In this document: one piece after another, positions 44,931 through 57,456 of the stretch
Numbering within the stretch: position 1 is the first letter of the stretch
Layout: every line of letters begins with the position of its first letter
DNA from: Tubulanus polymorphus
Lineage: Eukaryota > Nemertea > Palaeonemertea > Tubulaniformes > Tubulanidae
DNA length: 64,000 nucleotides
Assembly: GCF_964204645.1 (NCBI RefSeq)
Contig: NC_134027.1
Coordinates: 13,814,485-13,878,484 of the forward strand
Reading direction: 5' to 3'
The notes under the pieces: model-generated
What the model was told of the DNA's origin: nothing
The model's input: the letters and a program-made list of their open reading frames with translations, nothing else
Database searches by the model: none
Program-made: the position numbers and the translations under genes

Positions 44931-46389
44931 AAAGGCTGAATCCAAGAACATGTCTATCGCACTGTTGAGCCCAAACGTCTACTTTTACTTAGTAGCCACT
45001 TGAGAACAATAAGCAATTAACGATATCGGCTACTTTTCCAGTAGTATACATTTCAAAACAGTCACTCTGAAATAGTATTCCTTTCAATTCGGTTGGTTTT
45101 CTATAGTGGCTGTTTCGAAGAGTCTACTATTGAAAAGTGACCATTTGAAAACATCTGGTTTTGATAGTGCACTAGAGGTGACTGTAAAACCACCCGCCTG
45201 TAAACAGTGACTTTGTGATAGTAACTCATACCATAACGGCTACTCTCAAAACATATCGTTTCTAAAAGTCAACTATTGAAAAGTGACAATTTTGAGATCG
45301 CTTGCCAGATTCCCTGTTATAAATACACTGTAGCAACATATGCTTCAGATTTGCAGTGTTACGTGACAATATAAACATACTGAGAAACTCTACTCACCTA
45401 CAGTTTGGAGTATAATTCCATTTAGAGTGACTCATTTAAGATCTGAAGATATTGTAGATACTCTTTGAGGATGTGAAATGTAATGAGCGATTCCCAACTC
45501 TAACCAATAAAAGTCGAGATTGGAGTTAAATTTATTTACAAATTGTCAATAGTTATGTAATTTTAAGATAAATCGAAATTTCCTTCTTTTTCATGGCGAT
45601 ATAATTTAATGAAGAATTTAATTTGAACAAATGCAGCTATTTTCAAGCATAGGTCTGTATTTATTTTCGATTTAAATTCTTTAATTATAAGCGCAATCAT
45701 TAATTCAGGCTAACCTCTCAGTATTGAAATGGTGGTTTATTTTCAACGGGGGCCTGGATGTCTTAGCATCTTAAATTACGATCTGTTCGAATTTCCCTGA
45801 ATTCTAATTTCGCTGCATCATTGATTTTCTTAAACAAAATATGCTATATATATCCATGTGGATTTTAAACATTCTAAAAAAATCAACTAAAACAAGCCCA
45901 TATTTGATCAAATTTAATATCAATAAGAAACTTTGTATGGTATTCAAGATTTCATTTGGTGAAACCGCAACGTTTCGACGGGTGACTAAAACAGCCATCA
46001 TCAGGTGGAATGTAGACATTCGGACAACAGCCGAAACGTTGTGGTTAAACTTTAATAAATTTCATGATACAAAATTCTATTGTGGAATTTAATTTAATTC
46101 ATTTAACTACAGTTAATGGATTAGAGTATTTTATTTGACTTCTTTGGGTCCTGGAGTAGTTTAGGTCGAAAATTATTCACTTTTCGGCACGGAAGCGATA
46201 TACAACTGTGTTGGTCGCTATGATAGGGTTTCCCTGTATATCTGCACCTTAAATCGGTACCTTTGTTGGTTCTAGCCTGCATTCGCTTCCAAATTCAAGT
46301 ATTGGTAACGTTATTCTTACTCTGAATGCACTTCTGTTGTCGAATATGGTGCCACATATTAGTAGTTATTATTTTACGATAATTTGTAA
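44931..46389. mobile_element. Insert E between P2 polymerase pieces
   Basis: About 1.46 kb without Polinton similarity. It begins with phrases such as 'CTATTGAAAAGTGAC' repeated near 45125 and 45270. A second part (45950-46135) has the PLE-type terminal signature: CAACGTTTCG and CGAAACGTTG in opposite orientation around 'GATGATGGCTGTTTTAG' (minus strand) and 'TAATAAATTT'. P1-equivalent DNA of about 600 bp is absent from P2 here. Confidence 0.6.
45950..46135. repeat. PLE-like terminal foldback in insert E
   Basis: The arms GAAACCGCAACGTTTCG and CGAAACGTTGTGGTTAAAC flank a centre with CAGCCATCATCAG and ACAACAGC. The layout is as at 36853-37105 but more degenerate. Confidence 0.6.
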
Positions 46390-47050
46390 AAAAAGTTCAG
46401 TTGGTAATTCTTTCTTCTGATTTTTTAAAACTTGCTTTTCCAGAAATACAAATTTTTGGGTATTCAACATCTGTTACAAAATCCATTATTTTTTCCATTA
46501 TTTCAATAAATTTACTAAAATCTTCTATTGTTGTTCCTTTGAAAAAAATAAATATTATAGCTGCAGGTCCTATTTCATACGTAATGTTTCTAAAGTTTCA
46601 ATTGTATCTTTAATTTCTAATGAATCGATATAATTTCTAACGTTTTCCATATAAGGTTTATTTTAAATATATAGTAGATATAGTTTTTTAATGGATTTTT
46701 TTACTTGTTGAGGTTTATCACCAAGTATTCTGTTCCTAAAATATTCTTATTGAAAAAAATTGTTGATGTTTTTTTGTGATTCGAGATGTCTTTTATACTT
46801 CCTTTTTACTATAAATTCATTACAAACTTCACATTTTATTTCGTCTTTTTTCTTATCATTTAATCGTTCTTTTCTTTCATTGGAATTTTCTGGAGTTTCA
46901 AAATCTTTTGCACTTTTTTATGATTTGCAGATTTTTCATGTTGAGATTTATCGATATATTTTTTACAATATCAACAATATTATTGTTTTTTATCAATTTT
47001 TTTTTCTGTCTGGAACTCATTATCTCCCATTTATAACGAAAAAAATTACT
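46390..47050 (-). pseudogene. Polinton P2 polymerase B, N-terminal piece with zinc fingers
   Basis: Matches P1 16445-17021. The frame begins near 47029 behind the promoter-like motif (minus strand TAATTTTTTTCGTTATAA then ATG). It encodes a 'KYIDKSQHEKSANH' finger remnant and continues into the pre-exonuclease region. At the place of the P1 stop (16623-16625), P2 reads through, so zinc fingers and polymerase are one gene. In-frame stops elsewhere show it is dead. Confidence 0.8.
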
Positions 47051-49724
47051 TCTGGTGAGGAGTGGTGATGAGTGATTTGTCGCTCTCTCGCTCTCTGGTA
47101 TGAAACCCTGATTTTCCATTTACTCTTTTGTGCTGATTTTATTGTTATTTAACCAAAGGGGTTCTTCATGGTACACGATGCTCATGCTAAGACGGGATCG
47201 CTATGGATGAGCAGTGCAGTGGAAAAGAATGACGATTAATTATGTCCTAAACAATACCAGTTCACCAGTTTGGTGTTTCCTATATGCAAATAAGACTAGT
47301 ATTGCGTAAAAAGTTAATGAGGAATGCCGACTGTTGCTAGGCAATACGTCTGCAGTAAATGAATAAAAGCCCGCCACACTGCCATACATCTCGGCAATAA
47401 TTTCGGTCTAACCATAAAAATCAAGGGCTTTCAGGGACATTGTCTGCCAACTTTTCAAATTCAAAGACTCCCACTGACTCTCCCAGGACAAAACAAGGAA
47501 TTTAAGACTGATACGGTACCGACCCCATGTGCAAGGTGCCCGTTAACGCCAAATGATGTAGTCAGCCGCATATTAATTCACCTTGTAAAGTAAATTTATC
47601 TGAACGAATTATTGATAAAATATCATTTAAAAATCTTAATATTATTGTGATCAACTTCTATCACCATTCAACCCAATATAATGTGAAATAATCTTGAAAA
47701 CTAAGTTGCCAGATCTCTTTTTGCGGCGTTTTTAATCTCATTTTTCGTTAATTCAATGACTGTAAAAATGGTATGATTTGGCTCGTGGCAAACATACACG
47801 ACACGATGCCGACACGCTCGTTCCTCGAGAGCTAAAAAATGTTAAAATTGACAATCACATAAAATTTTGATATCACACAGACAGATCGTCATTTCAATGG
47901 CAATAGAATATAGAATGACATTCACCATCCTGTCCTAGTTATGCCATTTTGTTTGTTTCACGTGCAAAACCAGGCGATAATACTTTCACCCGAATTACCT
48001 TCAAAATGTTTTTGATTGATCCCACTGAGTTGTAAGATTCTGTGGTGGGTCCTGGTTCTAGGATGATATACAATGTGTTTATATTCCATTTCATGTAATC
48101 TCAAATGAATTTGGCTATCTTTAGGGTTTCTGCTGCTTCGCAGAATTCGTATTGTAATGCTCGTGATTATTCCTTTTCCACTTTCCAGACAAATGTTTTT
48201 CATAAAATGTATCTCCTCTCAGATTCGTATACCAACAGCATTATAAACTTAATTCTCGACATGGTAGATCTATATCGTCACAACGTTTTATTCACCAAAC
48301 AGCGCCCAGCCGCACAATATCATACAATATTTTGGCTCAATCGAACGTGTCTGTTAGTCTTTCAGCTTCGTTAGTGGTTTCGTAATCCATAAACACATTA
48401 TAACTGCGGCCAGTTATCGCCGGTCGGTCTACAAATCTTCACACATATTGACAATTTGTGACCGAAAGTGGATTTAAGCTTGATCGTACTTGAATAACGA
48501 AGTGACTGCTCAGTTTATTCGGCTGTCCTTAAAATCTAGTTTCAACAGCGGCCCAGGACCAGAATAAATTTTCAATAAAAATGATACTAGTGCTAATCGA
48601 CAATTTACAACTAACATATGTATGTTTGATGTGGTCAATCGAAATGCTTCACGAATGCATGTTGAATTCAATTAACATTTATTGAGCACACGTGGTTTAG
48701 TTCAGTTTCAGCTGGATCACATCTAAAACATGGTATAAGTACATATACACGTAAGTGCCATACCAACGGGTACAATTATAGAACGATAACTACACTCAAA
48801 CGTGGTGAACGGATTATAAGATAAAATCCCACTATATACAAATTAAAGAATTTTAAAATCAAGAAATTTATCTATCTTTTCTAAAATATATAAAATACAC
48901 GACGTTTCGATCTCACCCCAGAGATCCGACGCATGACGATGATCTCTAGGATCGAAACGTCGGGTATGATAAGTTCATGCAACTCCCATAAAAGCACCAA
49001 ACAACGTACATCCAGGTATCATGTATTTGAAAAATTTGCTGTTTTGTATGTGAAGTGACGCGTATATAAAGAAATGCATTACCAATTTTCAGGATTAAAT
49101 AGAACATTTTCTCTTTGAATGAATTTACATTTAGTGTGACAAAAAGTCTATTTTCATGTGTGTCGCGTGCAAATTTGCAAGCCAAGGCATGCGATACCCT
49201 TGTATACTACAGCCAACTCATCTGCATCGGAAGGTCTAAAGAGTATGACTGACAATGTTATTTCGTTCTCCGCTTTCAGCATACTGTATAAATCTGAATT
49301 GTATGTTCCGTCTGTGACCTACATGGGTCTGACCTAGGAGGTCTGCTATTGACTTCATTTTGGAGTCCTTGGTACCAGGTCAGAATACCAGTTGTTGTTA
49401 CAGGTTCCGTTCAACGTCTGACGTATAGAGGCTAACTCCTGTTTCTTGCAATGCAACAACTGATTTTAGTTTCAAATCAAACCTTTGCACTCAAATAAAT
49501 TAAATGGTTACCTTGACTTCGAAAATGTGTTTTATATTAAATCTTTGATGATTTAAATCGGGAACCGGAGAATTTAATGACTTGATCTGAATTGAATTTA
49601 TTGCCACAATCGGGATTGTCAATACGAACTGAATTGATAGAATCTTAAATTACTCTAAATGTTATTTATCGTCGATAAAACTCGTTAATTTTGGTAATTT
49701 GTTCCTTTAGAATTTGAAACTAGA
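47051..49724. other. Long stretch without recognised gene
   Basis: No convincing exon, RNA gene or transposon end was found, apart from a PLE-like inverted motif at 48830-48975. Short frames (for example minus strand 48203-47958) have no recognised domain. Confidence 0.5.
48830..48975. repeat. PLE-like inverted motif
   Basis: ACGACGTTTCGATC (48899) and GATCGAAACGTCG (48950) flank 'CATGACGATGATCTCTAGG'. An AT-rich lead includes AAAATCCCACTAT, matching the layout seen beside other PLE ends. TGACGA...GATC...GAAAC resembles a degenerate hammerhead core. Confidence 0.5.
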
Positions 49725-50065
49725 ATGAAATCTGCATTGGCATCAATGTCAGCCCTAGTTCTGATCTGTTGCTTCACTTCAACTTCCATCAGATTACAGA
49801 ACAGTCAGTTTTGTCTGTTTTATGTTTAACTGACACTATCAATTATAGAAGCTGTGCCACCTATGTGTTAAGCATGCATGCAATTAAGACGCCGGATCTT
49901 GAAATTTTGGATCTGAGTTGGGACACACGAAAATGTAATACTACTCTCAATTGGAATAGTCAGACTCATGAATTGCCACTTACTCCCAAATGGACTGGGA
50001 CTTCGATTTATCATCATCCGATTTATGTGTACTCTACTGTAGATAGCTTTTGCATTGTTTACTAG
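49725..50065 (+). pseudogene. Possible small secreted-protein remnant
   Basis: The ATG at 49725 starts a 35-codon frame with a plausible signal peptide ('MKSALASMSALVLICCF'), ending at a stop near 49829. An overlapping frame (49769-50065) continues for 98 codons with three Cys and 'LDLSWDTRKCNTTLNW'. If a frameshift joins them, this is a decayed secreted protein. No family is recognised, and chance cannot be excluded. Confidence 0.2.
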
Positions 50066-51668
50066 CTATTATTTTCATTACGTATTGAACTTCATACAAT
50101 CTGTTATATTTTGATTGTAACTAAACCTAAAGCTTGTTTTACATAAAGGGTTACTGTGTATGACTTATACCAATGGTTATTTCAAGGCAATCACTTAGGG
50201 TTTATTATGAGCCTCAGAATGATGGTAGAAATGCCCACTAGTCATAAAATACTTTATTCAAGTACTAAAACAGTTACTAAATCCATTGGAATCATCAAAA
50301 GGACAAATGGCTTCGAAAGCTTTTTGGTTAAATTACCCCCCAATATTCCGTTTATATTGGGTTTAGTCTAAAGTTTTAACTGGAATTGAATTACTCGAAT
50401 CCATGAAATTAAGAATTCGAATGATATGATATAGTCACACCGTTTTAATAACAGTAGTTCACCAATGATAGAATTTTTCCAAAAAATATGGAAGTTTAAA
50501 TGGTACTTACAACATAACGTTTTGCAGAGTTATTTTCTCATTGTTTCATCTTTTAATGGTAGAGTTTAAAATTGTACTCATTGCATTTCGAAGAAGTATG
50601 GTTAAAGAGAAGAGTATTGATAGACCTACACAGTATTTCATAAGATAGTTATATCTGGACGAAGTTGTAACAAAGACTTTGTCAAAATACAAAAAAAATC
50701 GAAAATAAGCAAATATCATTTCAAAAATGATTATCATGCGAAAGAGAAAGTCCCGATAATTTTTTGGAAATTTGGCAATTGTAAGGAAGTAGTAACAAAT
50801 ATTACACAATAATAGTTAATGTATTATAAGCGATAGTCTGTACACTAGAGGCTACAGTAGTATACCCGCTAATTAAATCGTACATTCATATTCATATAAT
50901 TTATTGGTGATGTTCATAATTCACAAGACGCTTTCCTACCAGGTATCTGAAAAATAAAATTTAATAATTTACTCTAAAAATTAAAATACGGATATTAGGC
51001 ACAATTATCAATTGGAGATAGATATACAGGACAGCCAGCTTGTGCTTGTACACACTGAAAGAGTTTTGAGTGGGAACAATATCTGCAAGCCTGCCCTGGC
51101 GTCCTATGGCTGAGGGGAAAAATGACTGGTGTCCTTCATCAGAATTTATTTGCTTTGAATTATACATCACAGTTTGGTTACTAAGATACAATGATATTAT
51201 TGTCACATATGGTACAGATGATGCTAAGGGGGCAATAATAATCTTACTTGTATTACAACTACTACTAGTTTAGTTTGCTATATACCAAATTGTTTTTGTG
51301 ATCTTAATTTTTTAATCCACAATTGCTCTATTGTCTTTCTATAGGAATCATTTTTCATAAAGTTTTTTCAATGCCCATGATTGATCGATTGGGTACAGAA
51401 TGATTTAGTGTTGAAATGTGTTGAGACTGGATCATCAGTTTTACGACGAATTATTGACAAATTGAGTAATTGTCGTCGGTATAGTGAATCCCCCGTCTCC
51501 CCCACATGGATAAATTTGTCAGTCACTTATATTACAAAAAATTGCATATACTTCAGTTTGTGATTTATCTGAATTACACATATATGGACATATCGCACAC
51601 TTTTTTCCACATGTTTCACATCTATTTTGTTTTTTGAAAAACATATGGTTGTGTACTAGAATATCACT
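50066..51668. other. AT-rich stretch without recognised gene
   Basis: Only short frames were found, none with a domain or a splice context that I can support. Confidence 0.5.
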
Positions 51669-51965
51669 TTATGAAGTATGTTGTTTTCCGAACAAATACG
51701 TCTTAAAGGGTATTCCTAGACCATATGGTATGGCTTTTTTGGTAGTTTCTTGGTGACACAAGGAATAGTCCAAATAAAGATGTTTATCAGTTTTTTTGCA
51801 ATTTAAATCTGTATTTAGTGTATCATCTTTTATGTATACCAATACATCCATGTGATGGATGACTACTTCTGTTTCTGAATGTCTCAAATCTACTTGCTTG
51901 CTTTTGTTAATTGTATTTGCTAATTTTTGGAAATTTTGGAGTTTATCTAACAAGCCTACGCTGAT
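51669..51965 (-). pseudogene. Penelope-like RT fragment (post-catalytic region)
   Basis: The minus-strand frame contains 'DVLVYIKDDTLNTDLNCKK', 'TDKHLYLDYSLCH' and 'KAIPYGLG'. This is the conserved stretch after the catalytic site in Penelope-like RTs (LDV..., TD.H.YL..., S.PY...). Just downstream on the other strand lies a GIY-YIG fragment, so the two pieces are in inverted orientation. Confidence 0.8.
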
Positions 51966-52021
51966 ACCCCAGATATCTTATCAACAACTTAAGTTCCAAT
52001 AAACCTAAAGATAATATTCTT

Positions 52022-52335
52022 GACTGCGGGGTTTATAAAACACCTTGTGGTTAATGTGATAAATTCTATATAGGTAAAACAGGACGATCATTGAATATAC
52101 GTAAAAAAGAACACCAAGAAGACGTCGTAAATGCCAAACCACAGAATGCTATTTTTTCACACACATTTGAAACTGGCCATATTTTTGACTTCTCCTCTAG
52201 CCAGTTGATATACCCTTGTTCTGATTTATAAAAACGTTGAATCCTTGAGTCAGCTATTATTCTAAATAAATTGCCCATGGGCAAAGTGTGGTTTACCTTG
52301 AAAGCTAGAGGTTGTTTGGAATAAGGGCACAAAGT
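52022..52335 (+). pseudogene. GIY-YIG endonuclease fragment of a Penelope-like element
   Basis: The plus-strand frame starts 'DCGVYKTPCG', has a stop, then 'CDKFYIGKTGRSLNIRKKEH' and later 'HTFETGHIFDFSSSQLIYP'. GVY...YIG, the following Arg and the His/Glu positions fit the PLE GIY-YIG nuclease that nicks target DNA. It carries several stops. The last part recurs at 60753-60900. Confidence 0.8.
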
Positions 52336-54250
52336 TCCACAAGTTTATATTGTATTTTATCTTTCTTAAAGAATTATTTTGTAGTCAAATAAGACAAAAG
52401 ATATACATTTGGTTACGGTCCACGTCCAAAATTTTGTAGGGTACAGGTAGGCGTGGCAGGGAAACTATTATATTTTCAAAAAAAATATGTTTCGCAATAT
52501 GAAAAAAATATTCAAATAAGGCCATCCAAAAATACTTGTCTGTTTGCCGTAACACCGAATCAACTTTTCATAACACAGACTCAACTTTTCAGGATGAGTC
52601 GGTAGGTAGGTAGAAATTTTTTTTGCAAAATTTTTGGGCAAAAAAAAAATAATCACCTTTTTTACACGGAAACAATATCGCAAAAATCATCTACGTTGTG
52701 CACGGGAAATTTGTCTGATAGCGTAGATTTCGAGAATTATTCTAAAATTATAACTTCGTCCAGAGCGTCATCTCTGTGTTAAAAATGAAACAGTACATTG
52801 GATAGTGCGCGCTTTTACGTTAGTCACTATGAGAATGAATGGCAGCTTATTGAAACACTGCCAGTTTCCTGGAAAACTTAAATTAGGCCACATGTCAAGG
52901 CATGTTTTCACACGATGCACATTTGAATTCAAACATACGTAGCTCACACGTCGGCAGTGGGTCGGTCGGTCAGCCGTTTTTATCAAAAATAAAATTTATT
53001 TCAATGAATCCCAGAAAAAGTTTTCACTCGGTACCTTTGAAATCGGGTCGATCGGGTTACGGCGAACAGACCATTAATATGGGATGGCCTAAAATTCATA
53101 TGATGTCACATGTAAGAGGGTGGCTGAATATTGGGTCTTGGAAACCTCTTCCAATGTTGGCCGCGGAAGTTAAAATACCGGTACGGAAGAAATCGGCTAT
53201 TAGATCGTTTTAAATCCTGGACTTTACGACTACAATATTCCAACCTCGACCTGTACTTGTTATTTGCTGCTTAATATTTTCAGGTCACAAGAAATTACAA
53301 TTTATTACAAATTCTATCAAACAGAAAACACAGTGCTCATCTTCTGCTACGATTATTCAGCCTAATTTCATGTCAAATGTGCACGCGTTTCAGCATCACC
53401 TTTAGTAGTGTACTGTACGAGCTTGTGTGTGTGTTGTGTAACACTCCGCACACACGTGGAGGCCTCGTCTAAGTGAATGTTCGCTTACACTTCAATGTCA
53501 ATCAAAACAATCACCGGGTATTAAAATGAAACAATACCTATGGCGGATGTGTGAAATAATTACATCCTCACCAGCAATGAGCATTTGAAATTTGCACGTA
53601 TACGGCACCTTGTCCAATGAAACGTTCAGCCTAATTTCATGTCAAATGTGCACGCGTTTCAGCATCACCTTTAGTAGTGTACTGTACGAGCTTGTGTGTG
53701 TGTTGTGTAACACTCCGCACACACGTGGAGGCCTCGTCTAAGTAAATGTTCGCTTACACTTCAATGTCAATCAAAACAATCACCGGGTATTAAAATGAAA
53801 CAATACCTATGGCGGATGTGTGAAATAATTTCATCCTCACCAGCAATGAGCATTTGAAATTTGCACGTATACGGCACCTAGTCCAATGAAACGTTCGCCA
53901 TTCTATGGCTTTCCCATAATTATTGTAGTAGCGCCGGAATTCCCCGTATATCCCAAAAACAGCCAATCCCATTTGCTCATAGAGACGACGCCCCCCAATC
54001 GAGGTCATTGCAATCTTATACGCGAGAGCTAAGAATTTTCCTGCCAAAAACAGTTTTTCGTAGAATTTTAACTCAGTTGACCATGTCATCGACGGAGGTT
54101 CGCCATGTCTTCAATCGCATCGATTCTACGTCGTTTAAGCCGAGAACAAATGAAACAAATGCTCACATAAAAAACGTACTGCGATTTTACATGAATTGGC
54201 TCAATGCCAACTTCATGTCGCTGACAAAGGTAAACCAAAAACTCTGACTT
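52270..54250. repeat. Repeat R, copy 1 (second copy at 60.2-61.9 kb)
   Basis: Segments 52270-52460, 52840-52960 and 53095-54240 match 60753-60975, 60190-60300 and 61020-61910. The order and some deletions differ. It contains a 269-bp tandem duplication (53358-53895). No gene is assigned; a short frame with ATG at 54082, followed by a donor-like CAAAG/GTAAAC, is conserved in part in copy 2. Confidence 0.75.
53358..53895. repeat. Tandem duplication, period 269 bp
   Basis: 53358-53626 and 53627-53895 are nearly identical, beginning 'CAGCCTAATTTCATGTC'. Copy 2 of repeat R has only one unit, so the duplication is recent. Confidence 0.9.
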
Positions 54251-54449
54251 CACAGTCAATTCCAATTTAGGTTTCTCCCACAAAATAAACTCCTTAGTCA
54301 CTATATCCTTACAGCTATAACACTTAGTTACCTTGTTGCTATATTTTGTATAGTTATAACTGTACAATAAATCAGTTTTTGAAAATGGCTCATAGATTTG
54401 AGTTGAAACGTCAAACTATCAGATAGTTTTTCTTTTTTATTGTGGGTTT

Positions 54450-56740
54450 TTGTTGACTAATTGATATTGGACAGCCACTTGTCTATGGAAACCAACCCAG
54501 ATATCATCCACAGCGTTCGTATGCTAGTGGTTTCTTTGGTGACCTGTCTAGAAGTTCTTTCTCCTATTCCCCTAAATATATACATGTATAATTCATACCT
54601 AGTTTTCGACCCTATAGCTGTTCCTCCTTGCTGTATATAATGTTTGGCCATAAAAAGAAATTTATTGTTTTCCAAAACCATATCCATTAGATCTAATATT
54701 GTTTCAGTCGATACTAGATTTGTTCCAGTACGGCTGTCTAGAGCCTTTTATACAACTATTCTGGCTTCCTATGGGGGGCATTGGGATAAAGACCCATAAT
54801 TTCCAAAACAGCATTGAGTTTTTTGGTAAAGGCCCTTCAAATTTAGATATTTTGTTGAGGAGGTGTGTGGTGTCCTTGATGTAACTATCTAGGCTCTGGC
54901 CCGGGTAATGGATCCGGAGGCATTATGTATTTTTTCATTTTTTTGGAAATAGCACCCTGTTTATATAGATTGTTGACAAATTTCGTAACTTTATTAGATA
55001 TATTCAGGGGCGGATCCAGGGGCATGTTGTGACCATGTCGACCAATAAAAAGGGCATATCAGCAAAATTTTTGAAATTTTACTATTATTTTAGAGCTTTC
55101 TGAACATCTCTGAGGCATTTAGTCAAGAAACATAGGTTATATATTTAGGAAAAATATCTTGTGTATCTCAGGTGGTTACAACGGCAAATTTTGATACTGA
55201 GAAAAATAAAAAGGCACTTTAAAATTCTGACCGTGTCAGGCGACACGGTCGACACGGTCTAAATCTGCCCCGATATTTCCTCTTTGATCTGAAGGAAATG
55301 ATTTGTATGATTTGTTTTGTGACATTTCATTTTCTACCTGTTCAATATATTTGGATGTATCCATTATTACTATGCCCGAGCCCTTGTCGCCTGGTCTAAT
55401 TACTATGTCTCCATCATTAAGGAGTTCTATCATAGCCTTTTCCTTAGATCTATTTAGGTTCTTGAGGAATTTATGTGTTTAACCTTTTATGATTTAGTCC
55501 TTTACTTCCTGTATATATAGGTTCAAATAATTGTCTCTTCCTGTCGGAGGCATCCATGTACTTTGTTTCTTTTGAAGGAATTGTTCTTTTTCATAGATGG
55601 GTTGGTTGTCTATTGAATCATCGTAAAAGAATTCCTTGAGTCTCATCCACAATCCAATTCCATGTAAATCAGTGATGACTTTGGCCATATCTAACTTTGA
55701 GCACGTAGGGACAAATTTGAGACCCTTGCGTAACAGGTTTTTTTGGGGTACCATTAATATCTTACTGGAAAGGTTAACGACTTCCACATTTTTTTCTTTG
55801 ATGTTTTCGGGTTCGGCATCTCTGTAATGTACTGATGGTTTATGGCCATTTTCTATTTCAAATATGGTTGTATGTTCTGCGACCTTTTCTTTATATATCT
55901 TTGCAGTATTATCGGCTCGTTTTTGAATTCGTGAATGAGTTTCCCGTATGCATCTACACAGTCGACTTGTGAGTTCACTTATATTGAAATGGTTATTTCT
56001 ATGTATGATATCAATGAACATTTTTTCGTGATTACATTCACCAGGTGGAAATTTCATCCATGTATCTGCAACGTTGATGTTGGATGGCACAAATATGTCA
56101 ATTGAATATAAATACGATGTGACTATGATATCCGCCTCTGTAGCTCATGATTCAGTGTGACCATCTTCTCTTAGTACATTACGGATGTGAATATCATAGT
56201 CTCCATCTATGTATGGTTTGTATTTGACAATATTTGTTTGAAGCTCACATGCTATTTCTGTTCTAACCCTCTTGTATAATTCCTCATCACCATAAATATA
56301 GTGTGCAATACATCTATAGAAACAATTTCCATCACCTGTCATTTCTATTTCTTCTGGATTAATGGTTCCACAGTGGCTGTTGGTAACTAAGGTCCTGAAT
56401 TTTTTCTCCTTGGTTTTTCGTAATTCATTTTCAAGTTTTCTCACTCGGTAGTCGATATTATCCAGTTATTCTTGTTTCATGTTTAGTTGAAAATTTCTCT
56501 CTAATGATGTCATTATTTGTTCGTCATCCATATCTAGTTTCATTATTTTACTCTTACAAATCACAATGGTTTTCTTTACTAATTTATGTGAAGCTGTGTT
56601 TAAGATTCCATTTATTGTCTCCAATTTCTCTGGTGTAAAATCAAAGGTTAAGATCCATTTAATCAAAAAACCTTTCAGTAGTAGCCCTTGGTCATTGCAT
56701 CTGGTCAAAAAATCTTTGTGACTATCATATCATGCATGTT
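54450..56740 (-). pseudogene. Penelope-like element with OTU protease domain ahead of the RT, decayed
   Basis: One minus-strand frame runs from about 56730 to 55272 through four stops (56464-56466, 56145-56147 and two near 55494 and 55479). The N-terminus has a helical segment, then a coiled-coil-like stretch ('YRVRKLENELRKTKEKK') and an OTU domain: 'DGNCFYRCIAHYIYGDEE' with catalytic-type Asp and Cys, then 'ATEADIIVTSYLY'. PLE RT N-terminal text follows ('LLRKGLKFVPTCSKLDM', 'IRPGDKGSGIVIMD'). After a MITE (55005-55271) it continues with 'SYIKDTTHLLNKI', 'HYIQQGGTAIG' and a 'VDDIW' catalytic box near 54505. No GIY-YIG part is attached. Confidence 0.8.
55005..55271. mobile_element. hAT-like MITE inside the OTU-PLE
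   Basis: A 267-bp insertion with ends CAGGGGCGGATCC and (complement) GGGGCAGATTTAG. It is flanked by similar 8-mers GATATATT (54997-55004) and GATATTTC (55272-55279). CAGGGGCGG-type ends and 8-bp duplications are usual for hAT elements. No coding region. Confidence 0.7.
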
Positions 56741-56772
56741 TTTCTCGTAAACGACGGAGAAAATGGAACATA

Positions 56773-57382
56773 TACCGTATTTTCCGGTGTACAAGTTGAC
56801 TTGGTGTATAAGTCGAGGTCAAATTTTCAGTTTAAAGAGTTGTACTAAGTCGGTGTATAAGTGGAGTCCCGTCTTCATGTGTTTACATATGTCACTTTTT
56901 GAAAATATTGCTAGGGTCATTCTCATAGTAGTTGAGAGTCTTTACCACTGTTTGTAATTAATCAGTGGGATCTGTTGTTTCTGATAGTAAATTACCGGAT
57001 TGATTGTATCCACGTGTTGTATGTATTTTATATACATTGAATGCCGCGCACCTGTAGTCTAGTATTAGACTGCTGTGTATTGATTATTGGCACGCTGCCA
57101 CAGCAGCGCAGCTATATAAAGTGCTTTACAATTATACACGCGTGCGCTTTTCTTTCTCATTTGATTTTTAATATCAGTTAATTTTGAACCATTTCCAAAC
57201 TATAAGAAACTATTTTATTCTAAATTCTAATTGGTATGCGAGTGTAGCCTAACATAAATCCTTGAACTCTTAAACATCGGCAGTTTAAATGATATTGAAA
57301 GTGTATTCGGTGCATACGTGGACCTACGTTTTTTGGACATGATTTTGGTCTCAAAAACTCGACTTATACACCGGAAAATACG

Positions 57383-57385
<3 letters not shown>
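56773..57385. mobile_element. Short TIR element (613 bp)
   Basis: The ends TACCGTATTTTCCGGTGTA and exact complement extend imperfectly to about 35 bp ('TAAGTCGA'). No coding region, so a non-autonomous element. It is flanked by TA-rich DNA, so the target duplication cannot be fixed. Confidence 0.85.

Positions 57386-57453
<68 letters not shown>
57386..57453. repeat. (TA)n microsatellite
   Basis: An almost uninterrupted TA dinucleotide run of about 68 bp directly after the TIR element. Confidence 0.95.

Positions 57454-57456
<3 letters not shown>

Noticed and set aside
47051-51668. Possible host exons in several short frames
   Set aside because: No domain, splice-consistent series or conserved motif was recognised. 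Only a weak secreted-protein remnant at 49725 is kept, at low confidence.
52066-52332. Minus-strand frame of 88 codons
   Set aside because: Antisense of the GIY-YIG nuclease remnant, which has the recognisable motifs on the plus strand.
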